Shown in pieces: positions 20,693-32,122 of a stretch of DNA of 64,000 nt; within the stretch, counting starts at the first letter, position 1; the number at the start of each line of letters is the position of its first letter. The translations under genes were made by a program, and so were the position numbers. The notes beneath the pieces are model-generated. The model made no database searches. It was not told where the DNA came from and worked only from the letters and a program-made list of their open reading frames with translations. Where the stretch lies: NCBI GenBank assembly GCA_964020155.1, contig OZ026558.1, forward strand, positions 1,682,163 through 1,746,162. Reading direction: 5' to 3'. This DNA is from Chondrilla cf. caribensis (lineage: Eukaryota; Porifera; Demospongiae; Chondrillida; Chondrillidae).

Positions 20693-21755
20693 CAGGGTCA
20701 TTATAACGGACCCCGAAAACAGCAATAAAATGGCGGACGTATATCAACCCCGAAAACATACCGCATTTATAGACCGGAGGAATAATAATAAATCATTTTT
20801 TTGATATGTACCACTAATTTCGATCTTATTTTGAAGTCTGAGTAAAACATCGATTGAATAGCATGTATCAAGAAGCTCTAAACACATCACAAGTATATTG
20901 TACTTTCGGGTAAAAATCGCTTTTTCCGCATCAGTAGATGGCCTTGGTTGAACTTCAAATTGGTATCAAATGAAAGAGTGTATTATTTTCTAAAGATCTG
21001 CCGTGAGGGAAGATGTTATAAGCTCTAACACAAGAGTTATAACTGAAAATGTACTAACATACGCATAAAACGCATGGAAAATAGGTGTAATCTTGGCATA
21101 ACTTCAACATACCTGATTATAAAATTTTCCCTTACGGTCAGAATGTAGAGGACGTCGTTATCCATCATTATAAGTCTTAGATTTAATAATACGCGAAAAG
21201 GTCCATCTACTGATGCGGCTAACACCGTTTTTGAGAAACGACCTCCCGTCCGCCATTTAATGTGACGTTGCTATAGTTATTACACAAGGTATTATGGAGG
21301 AATAGCCGTTGTTTCGTATATTGCAAGGTTCCTGAAGATCGTTCGCGACCCAAGTAAACTTTGAGGATCTCTAAAGGTATGTCTTTGATTTTATACAGGA
21401 ATGAATTGTGCGTGCTGTTTCTTAAGATAATTCAATCGTAAACCTTTGCGATAATTACGATTTTGTTTCGATTATCGATGTTTTATGTGCTTCCTTGCCC
21501 AATTTAGTCTTTCATTTGAGCATATTCATTTATTTTCATCTAATACAATTGGTGATAATGTTCGATCGTTACTGATTGCATCTCAGCATTACTGCAGTTG
21601 CATAAATCAGGTCTTCTAGCGTGAGTTTGTCGCCTGAACGAAATCATTGCGCAATCATTTCGCCACGAGTGGTGACATAGGTGATAAATATTCGACATTC
21701 CAATCATTTATCGCCTAAAATCTCCAACAACGCCGGGTCCGTTATAACCCCCCTG
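20693..21755. mobile_element. MITE or non-autonomous DNA transposon with pogo-like termini
   Basis: Termini CAGGGTCATTATAACGGACC and, reversed, CAGGGGGGTTATAACGGACC. With CA added on each side the repeat is 23 bp and is flanked by TA, the target duplication of Tc1/mariner/pogo-type elements. Inside is a foldback: CCGCATCAGTAGATGG (about 20927) is answered by CCATCTACTGATGCGG (about 21202), and AATGGCGGAC (20729) by GTCCGCCATT (21249). No transposase ORF. It lies downstream of the orphan exon at 21849. Confidence 0.75.
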
Positions 21756-21848
21756 TGTATGTATGTGTAGTGTTAGTTGTGCATAAACATGGCCCACATT
21801 ATCCACTGTACGCACAGCCTGTATGCGGTATTGTACTAAGTTACTCAC

Positions 21849-21906
21849 ATTGCTGAAATGCTGCCACTGATATTATCCCAAGGAAGATAGTGACCTTAGA
21901 GAACAT
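21849..21906 (-). other. Orphan FReD signal-peptide exon
   Basis: Encodes MFSKVTIFLGIISVAAFQQ with a GTGAGT donor. The sequence downstream is the MITE and the LINE fragment, then FReD-4 with its own exon 1; no exon 2 of its own remains. It may be a gene destroyed by these insertions or a distal first exon of FReD-4. Confidence 0.7.
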
Positions 21907-21994
21907 TGTTCTTTCTCTTGTTCTTCTCTGATCTTCCTCTCTTCCTGTCAGTATTCCTCTAGTGATAACTGATTCTGCTAATTCACCCATCTCC

Positions 21995-22068
21995 TTATAT
22001 AGTCTTGGCTGGGATGAGAGTGACGTATGTAGAGTTGTCATGGTAATTTTCACATAACCATAGTAATA
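21995..22068 (-). promoter_or_regulatory. Promoter of orphan exon at 21849
   Basis: TATA box at about 21995-22002, TGACGTA at 22021, GTTGTCATGGTAAT at 22034-22047, second site degraded (ATAACCATAGTAAT). Confidence 0.65.
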
Positions 22069-23109
22069 TAGCAGTAATAATGGTAATTAGTGTGACCAAA
22101 ATTAAATTCATTGCTATTCCAGTGGTTGGTTGTATAATTGGTGGTTTTGTGTTCAACTCACCTCAGGGATCTGTAATGTCTTCCTTCTGTGCTGGTATGG
22201 GTTGTTTCCCTACATGAAAGCTACAATGGATATTTGTATTCATCTCAAACCAGCATGTTGCTATCCAGTAGCTCTGAGATATGTGAGGGCCATGATGGAA
22301 ACCTTTCATCTACTACTTTACATAATGGGAAATTGACTGTATTATGCATTGTACAATCGGCGACACATTATAATTTGTGTTTAGAGTTTACTGTTTACTT
22401 TAAGTAATTAAGTAGCAAAATTTGAGTACACTGTACATAATCATGACAAGATGTTGTTGGAGATTGCTCTTATGATACCATTATGACATTGTTGGATAAC
22501 CCCAACCCCCAATCATCTCCACTACATAATCATGTACAAGAAGAAGCTGTTGGAGATTACTATGATGACAGAGATGTTATACATTACCTCCATCAAAATT
22601 AATGAAGGTGTATTACTATAATATCCAATCCAGATAACACTTGTGTATACCATTAGTTGTCAGGATATTTGAGTGACAGTGTGAAGTATATTATGCATGT
22701 ACCAGCCTGTGTTGAAATGCAGGCACATGTTAAACATCCAGGTGCCTGTGTTGAACACATAGGTGGTTGTGTTGAACACATAGGTGCATATATCAAACAT
22801 CCAGGTGCCTGTGTTGAACACATAGGTGGTTGTGTTGAACACATAGGTGCATATATCAAACATGCAGGTGGTTGTGTCGAACATGCAATTTCAATTTCAT
22901 TGTTATTTGATACAATAATTGAGCAACAATGATTGAAACTGGCAACTAATAAATACTGCTGTTTACACACATGTACATACAAATTTGGATCTATTGTGTA
23001 TAATAATAATATGCATAATCTTATGTACTGTAATTGAATTTTAAATCATTATACATTAGGTATGTATGTGTATTGCACATACAGACATACACAATTCTCC
23101 CAATCAGAT
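22069..23109. repeat. Class II spacer with 22-bp-type minisatellite and beta flank
   Basis: Near copy of 3663-4646. At about 22690-22885 a 22-bp-type repeat (GTGTTGAACACATAGGTG) is arranged in a higher-order unit of about 66 bp, repeated twice. Non-coding. Confidence 0.7.
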
Positions 23110-24755
23110 TCACTTCTTGTTAAACTTTAGTTTCATTTCAACAAATTTGAATGAGTAATATTGAGCAGCACCAGGTTTGGCATAGTCCCATGAGATGCCT
23201 TTATATTCTGGATTACTCTCTCCTTCTCCCAAGTACTCACCATTAAGATGAACCCTGTGGCAGCTGTTGTACCACCAACCTCCTCTGAATGTGACTGCAC
23301 AGTTATCACCCCTCTTGTCATGATCTTGGTCATAGGTGGTGAACATCTGTCCACTGTGGTAGGAGAGCTGATCTCCAGCATCTCCACTAAATCCTGACAC
23401 TGTCATTCTATAGTTAGTATTACCATCTCCAACTGCAAACTGGGAGTATTCTGCATAGTAAGAGTTCCCTTCCCAGTCTCCTAACTCCACCCTGAGCTTG
23501 GTTCCAGGAAGGTTGTTTGTCATGCAGTGGATGTTGTCAAGTCCCATCCAGTATTCTCCTCTGGGGTTTCCAAATCCATTGACATAACTGTTCCAGTTAC
23601 GATAGAATCCAACTGCTCCGTTGAATCTTCTCTGGAAGACGGTCCAGTTTCCTTCCATGTCACAATAAGCAGTGAAGGGTCCACACCCACAGTCCATGGT
23701 GTAGACTCCAGAACGTGAGCACACATGTTGGTGAACTTGTTGACATCCACAGGGAGTGAGGGTTGGGCAGGTGTCATGACCTTTGGCAGAGCCTGAATAA
23801 CCAACACAATGAGAGATTATAGTGGATGTGAGCAGTTTGTATCTTTGGAATCATGCAAAATTGTGAAAAAGAATAAAGATTTTGTTTATTGGAAGTGTAG
23901 ATGTAGACATATAGTTTACACTATACCCTGTAGGTATGTACATTTGTACAGTATTTTATTATATTTCGAAAGGTGTTGTGTTTTACTGGATGTGCTATGC
24001 AGTATAAGTATGTAACTATGCCCCAGGTACCTACGTATGTTGGTGGGTATTTATGTACACTGTATGTAAGTGTGAAAGTTCTGTTAGAGTTTGCATTTGC
24101 AGTACATTTGTATGTGCAGTGTTTGTTGTGTATAAACATGGCCCACATTATCCACTGTACACACAGCCTGTATTCAGTATCAGTGTTAGAAATAACGGTC
24201 GGACTTCGGACATTATCCGACCATTTTGGCCATTGGTCTGATCCAAAAATGCTGGGGTCGGACATTTGGCCGAGCACAATTAAAGAGCTACTGCCATGAA
24301 AGCTGATCTCAAATCACTTTGTTTAGTTATTAAACACCCGTGTTAAAAATTGCCGTTCTTATATCAAACGAGTGAAATTTGCAGTTTTTGTCTACAAAAT
24401 TACCGATAATCGGCCATTTTGAAATACGTATAATGACGTCACAAGAGGCCCCACTATCATAACAATGTAGTGTATACATTGGATAAGGAGATTTTTATAG
24501 TGAATTGTTGACTAATAATGTATGAAGTGATAGTTTTACAGTGAATTTTATGTTGCATTATGTGACATGAAGATCCATACAAACAATGTCCGACCCAGAT
24601 TGAACATGTGCAACCCAAATTCAAAGTACTCGGACACTTGTCCAACCACTTTTGCTACCTTATTTCTAACACTGCAGTATTGTACTAAGTTCCTCACATT
24701 GCTGAAATGCTGCCACTGATATTATCCCAAGGAGGATAGTGACCTTAGAGAACAT
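23110..24755 (-). CDS. FReD-5, secreted fibrinogen-related protein (type A)
   Basis: Exons 24698-24755 and 23110-23792, 246 residues. The 905-nt intron is enlarged by a 494-bp transposable element (24181-24674). The signal peptide has VTILLG in place of VTIFLG. The lead has CGCQQVHQ instead of CGCEQVHQ. Pocket segment DQDHDKRGDNCAVTFRGG, WWYNSCHRVHLNGEYLGEG; tail SNPEYKGISWDYAKPGAAQY. Asn of VNLNG is His here (VHLNG). Confidence 0.92.
24181..24674. mobile_element. 494-bp TIR element with 6-bp target duplication
   Basis: Begins CAGTGTTAGAAATAACGG and ends with the inverted copy TATTTCTAACACTG. The flanking direct repeat CAGTAT (24175-24180 and 24675-24680) restores the empty-site sequence seen in the other FReD introns. 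No ORF. It is internally inverted-repeat rich (GTCGGAC near both ends). Confidence 0.88.
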
Positions 24756-24843
24756 TGTTCTTTCTCTTGTTCTTCTCTGATCTTCCTCTCTTCCTGTCAG
24801 TATTCCTCTAGTGATAGCTGATTCTGCTAATTCACCTATCTCC

Positions 24844-24916
24844 TTATATAGCCTTGGCTGGGGATGAGAATGACGTATGTTGAGTTGTCATGGTAATGTC
24901 TTATTACCATGGTGAT
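24844..24916 (-). promoter_or_regulatory. Promoter of FReD-5
   Basis: TATA box at about 24844-24851, TGACGTA at 24871, GTTGTCATGGTAAT and ATTACCATGGTGAT. All four elements are intact. Confidence 0.75.
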
Positions 24917-25197
24917 TTTGTTGTACACATTGAAAATAGTATGAATGTGACAGGATTCATGTTAGTCTAGCGATTGGGTAGTGGTTTTGCGTTGCCCAAA
25001 AACAACTCACCTCAAGGATCTGTGTCTGTAGTGTGGAGGTCTTCCTTGTGTGCTGGTATGGGTTGTTTCTCTCATATGAATGCTTTCATATGCTATGTTC
25101 TCTGCACAATGTTGCTATGTAGCAGTTTTCAGTTTATGATGGTGATATTGGAAGCCATTTTATGCTCTATTTGCATAATATCATTTTATGGGTTCAA
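24917..25197 (-). repeat. Class I spacer, proximal block
   Basis: Donor block at about 25003-25018 and the usual right end before a minisatellite. Non-coding. Confidence 0.6.
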
Positions 25198-25560
25198 CAT
25201 GGCAGGTTCCCGTGTGTAGACATGGCAGGTTCCTGTGTGTAGACATGGCAGGTTCCTCTGTGTAGACATGGCAGGTTCCTCTGTGTAGACATGGCAGGTT
25301 CCTGTGTGTAGACATGGCAGGTTCCTCTGTGTAGACATGGCAGGTTCCTGTGTGTAGACATGGCAGGTTCCTGTGTGTAGACAAGGCAGGTTCCTGCATG
25401 TGTGTAGACAAGGCAGGTTCCTCTGTGTAGACATGGCAGGTTCCTGTGTGTAGACATGGCAGGTTCCTATGTGTAGACATGGCAGGTTCCTATGTGCAGA
25501 CATGGCAGGTTCCTGTGTGTAGACAAGGCAGGTTCCTCTGTGTAGACATGGCAGGTTCCT
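25198..25560. repeat. 23-bp minisatellite, about 16 copies
   Basis: Mostly ACATGGCAGGTTCCT variants, more homogeneous than the arrays at 12-16 kb. One unit is enlarged by a TGCATG insertion (about 25396). Confidence 0.95.
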
Positions 25561-25691
25561 ATGTTGTGCATACAGGTACACAGCAGAACCTGTGGAGCAT
25601 GTACGTAGTAAGATCTTTTTGCTGATCGCTTCAACTTGTGTTGTTGTAAATGTTGTCTTTTTCTTATACTAAAGGGTATTTTCGCAATATA

Positions 25692-26138
25692 CAGTATGGT
25701 TCAAAAAAACAAACGGTAATCTCCTTCACTTTTTTTCAGTTAACAGTTAATGGTTAACCGTTATCCGTTAACCGTTACCGGTAGCTTTCTCATTGCATAA
25801 TCATTTATGCATAAACGTATATTGCCAAATGACAGCTGCGAATTGCGTAACTCACGAACGATCCGTCGAAGAGTCGATCGACTAGATCCAGGAAGACGAG
25901 AGATGCTCCCATGTCTTTTGTACTTTTGAATCGTTACTCAAACACTCGCCTTCGATACTTTAAGTCCTTCTTCTTCAACGATTAAGAATTTATAATGTAC
26001 CATTGACGGTTATCCATTATAACGGTTATCAGTTAACGGTTACCAGAAATCAGAACTTTTAACCGAAAAGCGTTAACCGTTATTGGATTAACAGATAACA
26101 TTTATCCAGTAACGTTTAGTTTTTTTTGAACCGTACCG
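25692..26138. mobile_element. 447-bp MITE with TA target duplication
   Basis: Termini CAGTATGGTTCAAAAAAAC and, reversed, CGGTACGGTTCAAAAAAAAC. Flanked by TA on both sides. The interior is rich in TTAACCGTTA palindromes. A degenerate piece of similar composition lies at about 3170-3310. Target site and termini suggest the Tc1/mariner superfamily; this is not proven. Confidence 0.75.
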
Positions 26139-27757
26139 TAAAGATGTATATCTGTTTGTTTACACTCAGTTTCTAAGTCTGAAGTAGGTTTAAGAGGCTT
26201 GAACAAAGCAGGTCCTTTCATATGCATAGTTATTTGGCATCATAATGGCCTTGTTTTAACCAAATTGTTATGTGACCACAGTCATACTGACCACATCTGT
26301 CCTGGTTGTCCTGAACAAGACAACTTAATGATATTGTTGCTCTCCTGTGAGGGGGGTGTTGTGTGTAGCAGAGCAACAAACCTCCACCATGATCTATGCA
26401 CGACTGTCTGAATGTGTCCATGTTAAGATTACTGTAACCTCTACATACATATTTACCTTTCATGTTGTGTGTTAGAAATAGATAGATAAGAGATAGCAAA
26501 TACAATCATTATCTGTACACTCTAGTGCCTGTATTCAATCTAACTGTGCCTCTATCTCTGTTAGTACTGTTTATGTACATATTATTATGTAATTATAATT
26601 ATTACATCTAATTCACCCATCTCCCTATATAGTATTGGCTTGGGATAGAAATGGTGTATGTATGTAGAGTTGTTATGGTAATTTCACATTGTCTTGGTGA
26701 TTTTGCAGTGATAACGGAAATTTTGAGTGTCTGGATTGAATTTCATGCTATTGAAGTATTTGGTTAGTGGTCGGTTTTAGTGGAACAACACCTCACCTCA
26801 AGAATCAGCTGTGTCTGTAGTGTGGAGGTCTTCCTTGTGTGCTGGTATAGTTTTTTTCCTTGATAAGTGGTAATATTATGTGATATATTCCAGTGGATAT
26901 TACCTGTCTTGAACAAGGCTATTACTGTACAGCCATCCAATTATATGTGAAGGTCATAATGAACCTTTATATCTTCTACTTGCTTAATTATACTGACAAT
27001 ACTAGTTCAAATGAAGTCAGAGGGGGGCTTGCTCAAGCTATGTAGGTAGTGTGTATTTTGAACATCTGTACGATGGTCCGTATTCATAAGAGATAACACT
27101 CGTGGAGGTGTGTGATCAGCATCTAGTTAACCTGCACACCCAATGACTCCCTTGTACTGGACACTGGCCATGTGTATTGACTATCAGGGGTGAACCTGGT
27201 CATTGTTGTTGACGTACATATGTAGACAGGTTTTGTGGTTCAACTCACAAGTGTGGGGTTCACTTTGGTTTGCCCCAATCATACATTATGCTGATCAGCA
27301 AGATTATTTTATTTCAACCCATCTAGGACACTGTACATAACCACATTCAATAAATGTTGCCGGAGAATACCATGATGATACCGATGTTACATTTCCTCCA
27401 CCCAATGATGGTGTATTACTGTATTATCCATTCTACACAACACTAAGTGTACACCATTAGTTGACAGGCTAATTGGGTGCTATTTTGAATATTTACTTAC
27501 ATATAGATGCCTGTGTTGAAATGTAAGTTTATACATATATCAAACATGCAGGTGCTTGTGTCTAACATACAGGTGGTTGTGTCGAACATGCGATTTCAAT
27601 TTCATTATTACTCAAACAAAATTGAATCTGTCAACTAATGAATATTATTTCTTATGTATACGTATGTAGCTGACTTAAATCATGATACAGAACATTTGTA
27701 TATCTATGTACCTGTGTTACATTGAACATACGGACATACATGATTCTCTAATTAAAA
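26139..27757. repeat. Long degenerate spacer
   Basis: Non-coding. It includes class I pieces (GTGACCACAGTC block, about 26270-26410), an exon-less promoter remnant (26605-26702), a donor block (about 26788), and diverged class II/beta sequence (27340-27750) with a few 22-bp-type units. The stretch from about 26510 is paralogous to 30330-31950. Confidence 0.55.
26605..26702 (-). promoter_or_regulatory. Orphan FReD promoter remnant without exon 1
   Basis: Contains ATTCACCCATCTCC, a TATA box (CTATATAG, about 26625-26632) and GTTGTTATGGTAAT (26669-26682) in the usual order, but no MFSKVTIF exon follows. The CRE-like site has become TGGTGTA. Confidence 0.6.
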
Positions 27758-29637
27758 TCACTTCTTGGTAAACTTTAGTTTCATTTCAACTAATTTGAAT
27801 GAGTACCATGGATGAGCACCAGGTTTGGCATTGTTCCACGAGATGCCTTTAGCATTTGGATTGCTCACTCCTTCTCCCAAGTACTCACCGTTAAGATTAA
27901 CCTTGTGGCAGTATCTGTACCACCAGCCTCCTCTGTGTAAGACTGCACAGTTTTTCAGATAATAACGGTCATTGTCTTGGTCATAGGTACTAAACATCTG
28001 TCCACTGTGGTGGGAGAGCTGATCTGTAACATTTCCACTAAATCCCGACACAGTCATTGTATAGTTGGTGCTACTGTCCCCAACTGCGAACTGGGAGTAT
28101 TCTGCATAGTAAGAGTTCCCTTCCCAGTCTCCTAACTCCACCCTGAGCTTGGTTCCAGGATAAGTGCTGGACATGCAATAAATGTGTTTGAGCCCCATCC
28201 AGTATTCTCCTCTGGTAACTCCAAATCCATTGACGTATTCAGTCCAATTGCGATAGAATGGAAGTGCTCCGTTAAATCTTCTCTGGAAGACGGTCCAGTT
28301 TCCTTCCATGTCGCAATAAGCAGTGAAGGGTCCACACCCACAGTCCATGGTGTAGACTCCAGAACGTGAGCAGCCATCTTGGTAAACTTGTTCACATCCA
28401 CAGGGGGTGAGGGTTGGGCAGGTGTCATGACCTTTAGCAGAGCCTGAATAACCAACACAATGAGAGATTATAGTGGATGTGAGTAGTTTGTTTCATTTAG
28501 TGTCTTGAAATCATGCAATATTGCTATGAAAAAGGTGTACAGTGGAAACTGTTAATCCGGACTCTGGAAAAAGCGGACACCTGCATTTAACGGACAATAA
28601 ACTATTGTCCCGAATCTTTCTCCATTTAAAACTGGTATTTAGGCACCTGAAAAATCCGGACACCTCTGTATTCCGTAATCAGGACAGCCATTTACAGTCC
28701 CGTTACATCATTAGTTCGTAAAATTGCCTGCATATTCCGGACAGTGCTATATAATATAATTTTTAAAACTGGTAAGAATACATTTTCAAGCAAAAAAACA
28801 ACATATCGATCGATTACAAAGCTTGGTTATTGTTCAATTCTATCGAGAGCGTCTCTCAATCTTTTTAGATACTTCTCAGGACCGTGAAAACAAGTAATTC
28901 GAGTTAAAATCTACCGCCCCACATACTCAAATGACTTGGGTGTCTTTCCTAGGTTTAAAAGAACCTTCGCTGAAATTATTACATTAGGCGAAGCCATTGC
29001 GCTCGAATTCTAGCCCAATTTCCAATCCTCTGCGTTTCGAAATCGGCCATCTTTTCTCGCACAATATAAATCATAATATAAATTCATTGTTGAGGTTACG
29101 CTTGGGAATACATATTATATCGGACGAGCGTAAATAACTTCAACAGGCAGCCCCCGATGTTTTTTTAACTTGAACAATATACACGCACGGGACTTCTAGA
29201 CCATATCAAGCTCCATGCAATCCCTAATCACTGATTACTTTTGAAAACCTACTTTTCCTGTCATACATAACATGCATATCAATATATTATTTATTGTTGT
29301 GTTGAGTAATTGAAGTAAACTCTAAAGTCTAGTGACATGATAGGCAACCCTGGGAAATCAGGACACCTTTATAATCAGGACACTTCTTGCTGGTCCTCAA
29401 ATGTCCGCATTATACAGGTTCCACTATAGTACTTTACTGGATTATGTAAGTATGCACCAGATACCTTCATATGTACATATGTACACTGTATTGTATTGTT
29501 AAAATGTGCATGTATAAACATGGCCCACATTATCCACTGTACACACAGCCTGTATGCAGTATTGTACTAAGTTACTCACATTGCTGAAATGCTGCCACTG
29601 ATATTATCCCAAGGAAGATAGTGACCTTAGAGAACAT
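27758..29637 (-). CDS. FReD-6, secreted fibrinogen-related protein (type B)
   Basis: Exons 29580-29637 and 27758-28443, 247 residues. The 1,136-nt intron contains an 887-bp element (28540-29426). The lead reads QDGCSRSGVY rather than QHVCSRSGVY. The pocket is the most divergent of the set: YDQDNDRYYLKNCAVLHRGG, WWYRYCHKVNLNGEYLGEG; DQDND is closer to the classic fibrinogen Ca-loop than the DQDHD of its neighbours. Tail SNPNAKGISWNNAKPGAHPW, ending KFTKK. Confidence 0.91.
28540..29426. mobile_element. 887-bp Tigger/pogo-like non-autonomous element
   Basis: Termini CAGTGGAAACTGTTAATCCGGAC and, reversed, TAGTGGAACCTGTATAATGCGGAC (each partly shown), flanked by TA. CCGGACAC-type termini are characteristic of pogo/Tigger families. 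Near-terminal motifs are repeated inward (AATCCGGACACC at about 28651, AATCAGGACACC at about 29357). The interior (28885-29130) contains the CAAGTAATTCGAGTT unit also found free at about 17645-17900, so a nested or captured repeat is present. No transposase frame. Confidence 0.8.
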
Positions 29638-29725
29638 TGTCCTTTCTCTTGTTCTTCTCTGATCTTCCTCTCTTCCTGTCAGTATTCCTCTAGTGATAGC
29701 TCATTCTGCTATTTCACCCATCTCC

Positions 29726-29798
29726 TTATATAGCCTTGGCTGGGAAAGAAGTGACGTATGTTGTGGTTGTCATGGTAATTTCACATCACCATGGTGAT
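29726..29798 (-). promoter_or_regulatory. Promoter of FReD-6
   Basis: TATA box at about 29726-29733, TGACGTA at 29752, GTTGTCATGGTAAT and ATCACCATGGTGAT. Confidence 0.72.
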
Positions 29799-30506
29799 AT
29801 AGCAGTAATAATGGGAATTAGTTTAACCATAATTAAATTCATTGCTATTCCAGTGGTTGGTTGTATAATTGGTGGTTTTGTGTTGGTGAACAACAACTCA
29901 CCTCAAGGATCTGTAATGTGGAGGTCTTCCTTCTGTGCTGGTATGAGTTGTTTCCCCACATGAAAGCTACAATGGATATCTGTACTCATCTCAAACTAGC
30001 ATGTTGCTATCCAGTAGCTCAGAGATATGTGAGGGCTATAATGGGAACCTTTCATCTACTATTTATGGGAAATTGACTGTATTATGCATTATACGTACAA
30101 TCGACAACTCATTATAATTTTTGTTTAGTGTTTACTGTTTACTTTAAGTAATTAAGTAGCAAATTCCAAGTACACTGTACATAATCATGTACAATGTACA
30201 AGATGTTGCTGGAGATTACTCTGATGATACCATTATTACATTGTTGGATAACCCTAACCCCAATCACCTCCACTGATTATAGTGTACGCACTAGCCGACC
30301 TGCACAACATTAACTGAGTGTGATCCAAGAGATATATCTCATAATACAATCAATCTCTGTTAACAGAAGTGGCTGTATTCAATCTACATGTGCCCCTCTA
30401 TCTCTGTCAGTACTGCTCATGTACATATTATGTAATTTTAATTATTATATCTAATTCACCCATCTCCTTATATAACCTTGGCTTGGCAGAGGAATGGTGT
30501 ATGTAG
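29799..30506. repeat. Class II spacer, truncated, with promoter remnant
   Basis: Near copy of the first 480 bp of 3663-4646, then a sequence paralogous to 26510-26700 including an exon-less promoter remnant (about 30452-30498, TATA box at 30469) that is split by the element at 30507. Confidence 0.6.
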
Positions 30507-30976
30507 TAGTTGTACCCTCTTTTGGACGGTACATGGGAAATGTACTGAGGGGATATCAGTTGAGTAACCAAGGGCACAGTGTCACAATATTTACTGAATT
30601 AAGGAGGTAACATACCAAGCCAACGTGCTTCAGGATATCTACCAAATGAATGATAAAACTTGCAGAACCAAGGAGCCTCGGAATACATACGGAACCAACA
30701 AAGCAGTGGTTATGGCATTTTTTCGTGGAAAATCAGAAAAAAAAAAACCAATGTTTTTCAACTCCCATCAAGAACGTTGAATAATGGCTCAAACTGTATA
30801 TGCTGAGAATACACAAGGGGTACATAACAGCAACTATTGATTGATTAATATGAGTCACTTAACAAACAGGGGTACGTACATCACTAATAAGGTCAGTATT
30901 GTACCCCAGTACATTGTGAATGTACTCCAGTCGATCCCTTTGATCTTAAGTGACAATATCACCAATTGGGATTTAC
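30507..30976. mobile_element. 470-bp element with 8-bp target duplication
   Basis: Flanked by GTATGTAG at 30499-30506 and 30977-30984; removing it restores a continuous orphan promoter. It begins TAGTTGTACCCTC and ends AATATCACCAATTGGGATTTAC. A diverged longer relative is at 40536-41199. The ends are not obvious inverted repeats of each other. No ORF of note. Confidence 0.8.
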
Positions 30977-32122
30977 GTATGTAGTCTAAGAGTTGTTGTG
31001 GTAATTTCACATCGTCATGGTGATATTGCAGTGGTAACAGAATTTGAGTGTTTGGATGGAATTTCATGCTATCCTAGTAATCAGTTAGTGGTTGGTTAGT
31101 GGTTGGTTAGTGGTAGGTTAGTGGGTGGGAGCAACGTATCAACACCTCACCTCAAGGATCTGTGTCTGTAGTGTGGAGGTCTTCCTCATGTGCTGTTATT
31201 GGTTGTTTCCTTGATATGTAATATTATATGATATAGTACAGTGGATATTACCTGTCTTGAACAAGGCTATTGCTGTAAAGCCGTTCAATGATATGTTGAG
31301 GTCATAATGAACCTTTATATCTTCTACTTGCTCAATAATGTACTGACAATACTCGTTCAAATATGAGAGAGGCTAACTCAAGTTTAGGGTGTGTTTTAAA
31401 TGCGTTTTGTTTTATGGTTGAACTTATATATACGTAAGTATGGGACTCACTTAGTCTTGCCCCAAGTATACATTATGCTGATCATCAAAATTAGAACTAG
31501 TGTTTAGTGTTTACTGCTATTGAAGTTTCATTTTAACTATCAAGGATACTGTATGTAACCACTTACAAGAAGAAGTTACTGGAGAATACCCTGATGATAC
31601 CAATGTTACATTGTATCCACCAAATGATGGTGTATTACTGTATTATCCAATCTACACAACACTAAGTGTACACCATTAGTTGACAGGATAATTGATTGGG
31701 TGTAAGTTTAAATAGTTACATACTTAGGTGCCCGTGTTGAAATGCAGGCTTATATGTCAAACATTCAGGTGCCTGTGTTTAACATACAGATGTTTGTGTT
31801 GAACATGCAGGTGGTTGTGTCGAGAACTGCTGTCTCCAACTACAAACTGGGAGTATTCTGCATAGGAAGAGTTACCCTCCCAGTCTCCTGGTGGTTGTGA
31901 TGAACATGCAGGTGCCTGTGTCGAACATGTGATTTCGATTTCATTATTACTCAAAACAAATTGAATCTGTCAACTAATGAATATTGCTGTTTTCACACAT
32001 GTACAGATTTGGATCTATTTAATATATATGACTGACTTTAATCATGATACAGACTGTTATCTATGTGCGTGTGTTACATTGCACATATTGACATCAACAC
32101 ATGATTCTCTAATTAAAAGTCA
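30977..32122. repeat. Long spacer with FReD relic
   Basis: Paralogous to 26650-27757. It carries the remaining part of the split promoter (X-box-like GTTGTTGTGGTAAT at about 30990-31003), a donor block (about 31140), degenerate 22-bp-type repeats (31730-31930) and the FReD fragment at 31825-31890. Confidence 0.55.
31825..31890 (-). pseudogene. FReD exon 2 fragment inside minisatellite-like repeats
   Basis: Minus strand GDWEGNSSYAEYSQFVVGDS, a clean 66-bp piece of the domain, spliced into 22-bp-type repeats at both ends. It looks like a gene-conversion or template-switch patch. Confidence 0.85.
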
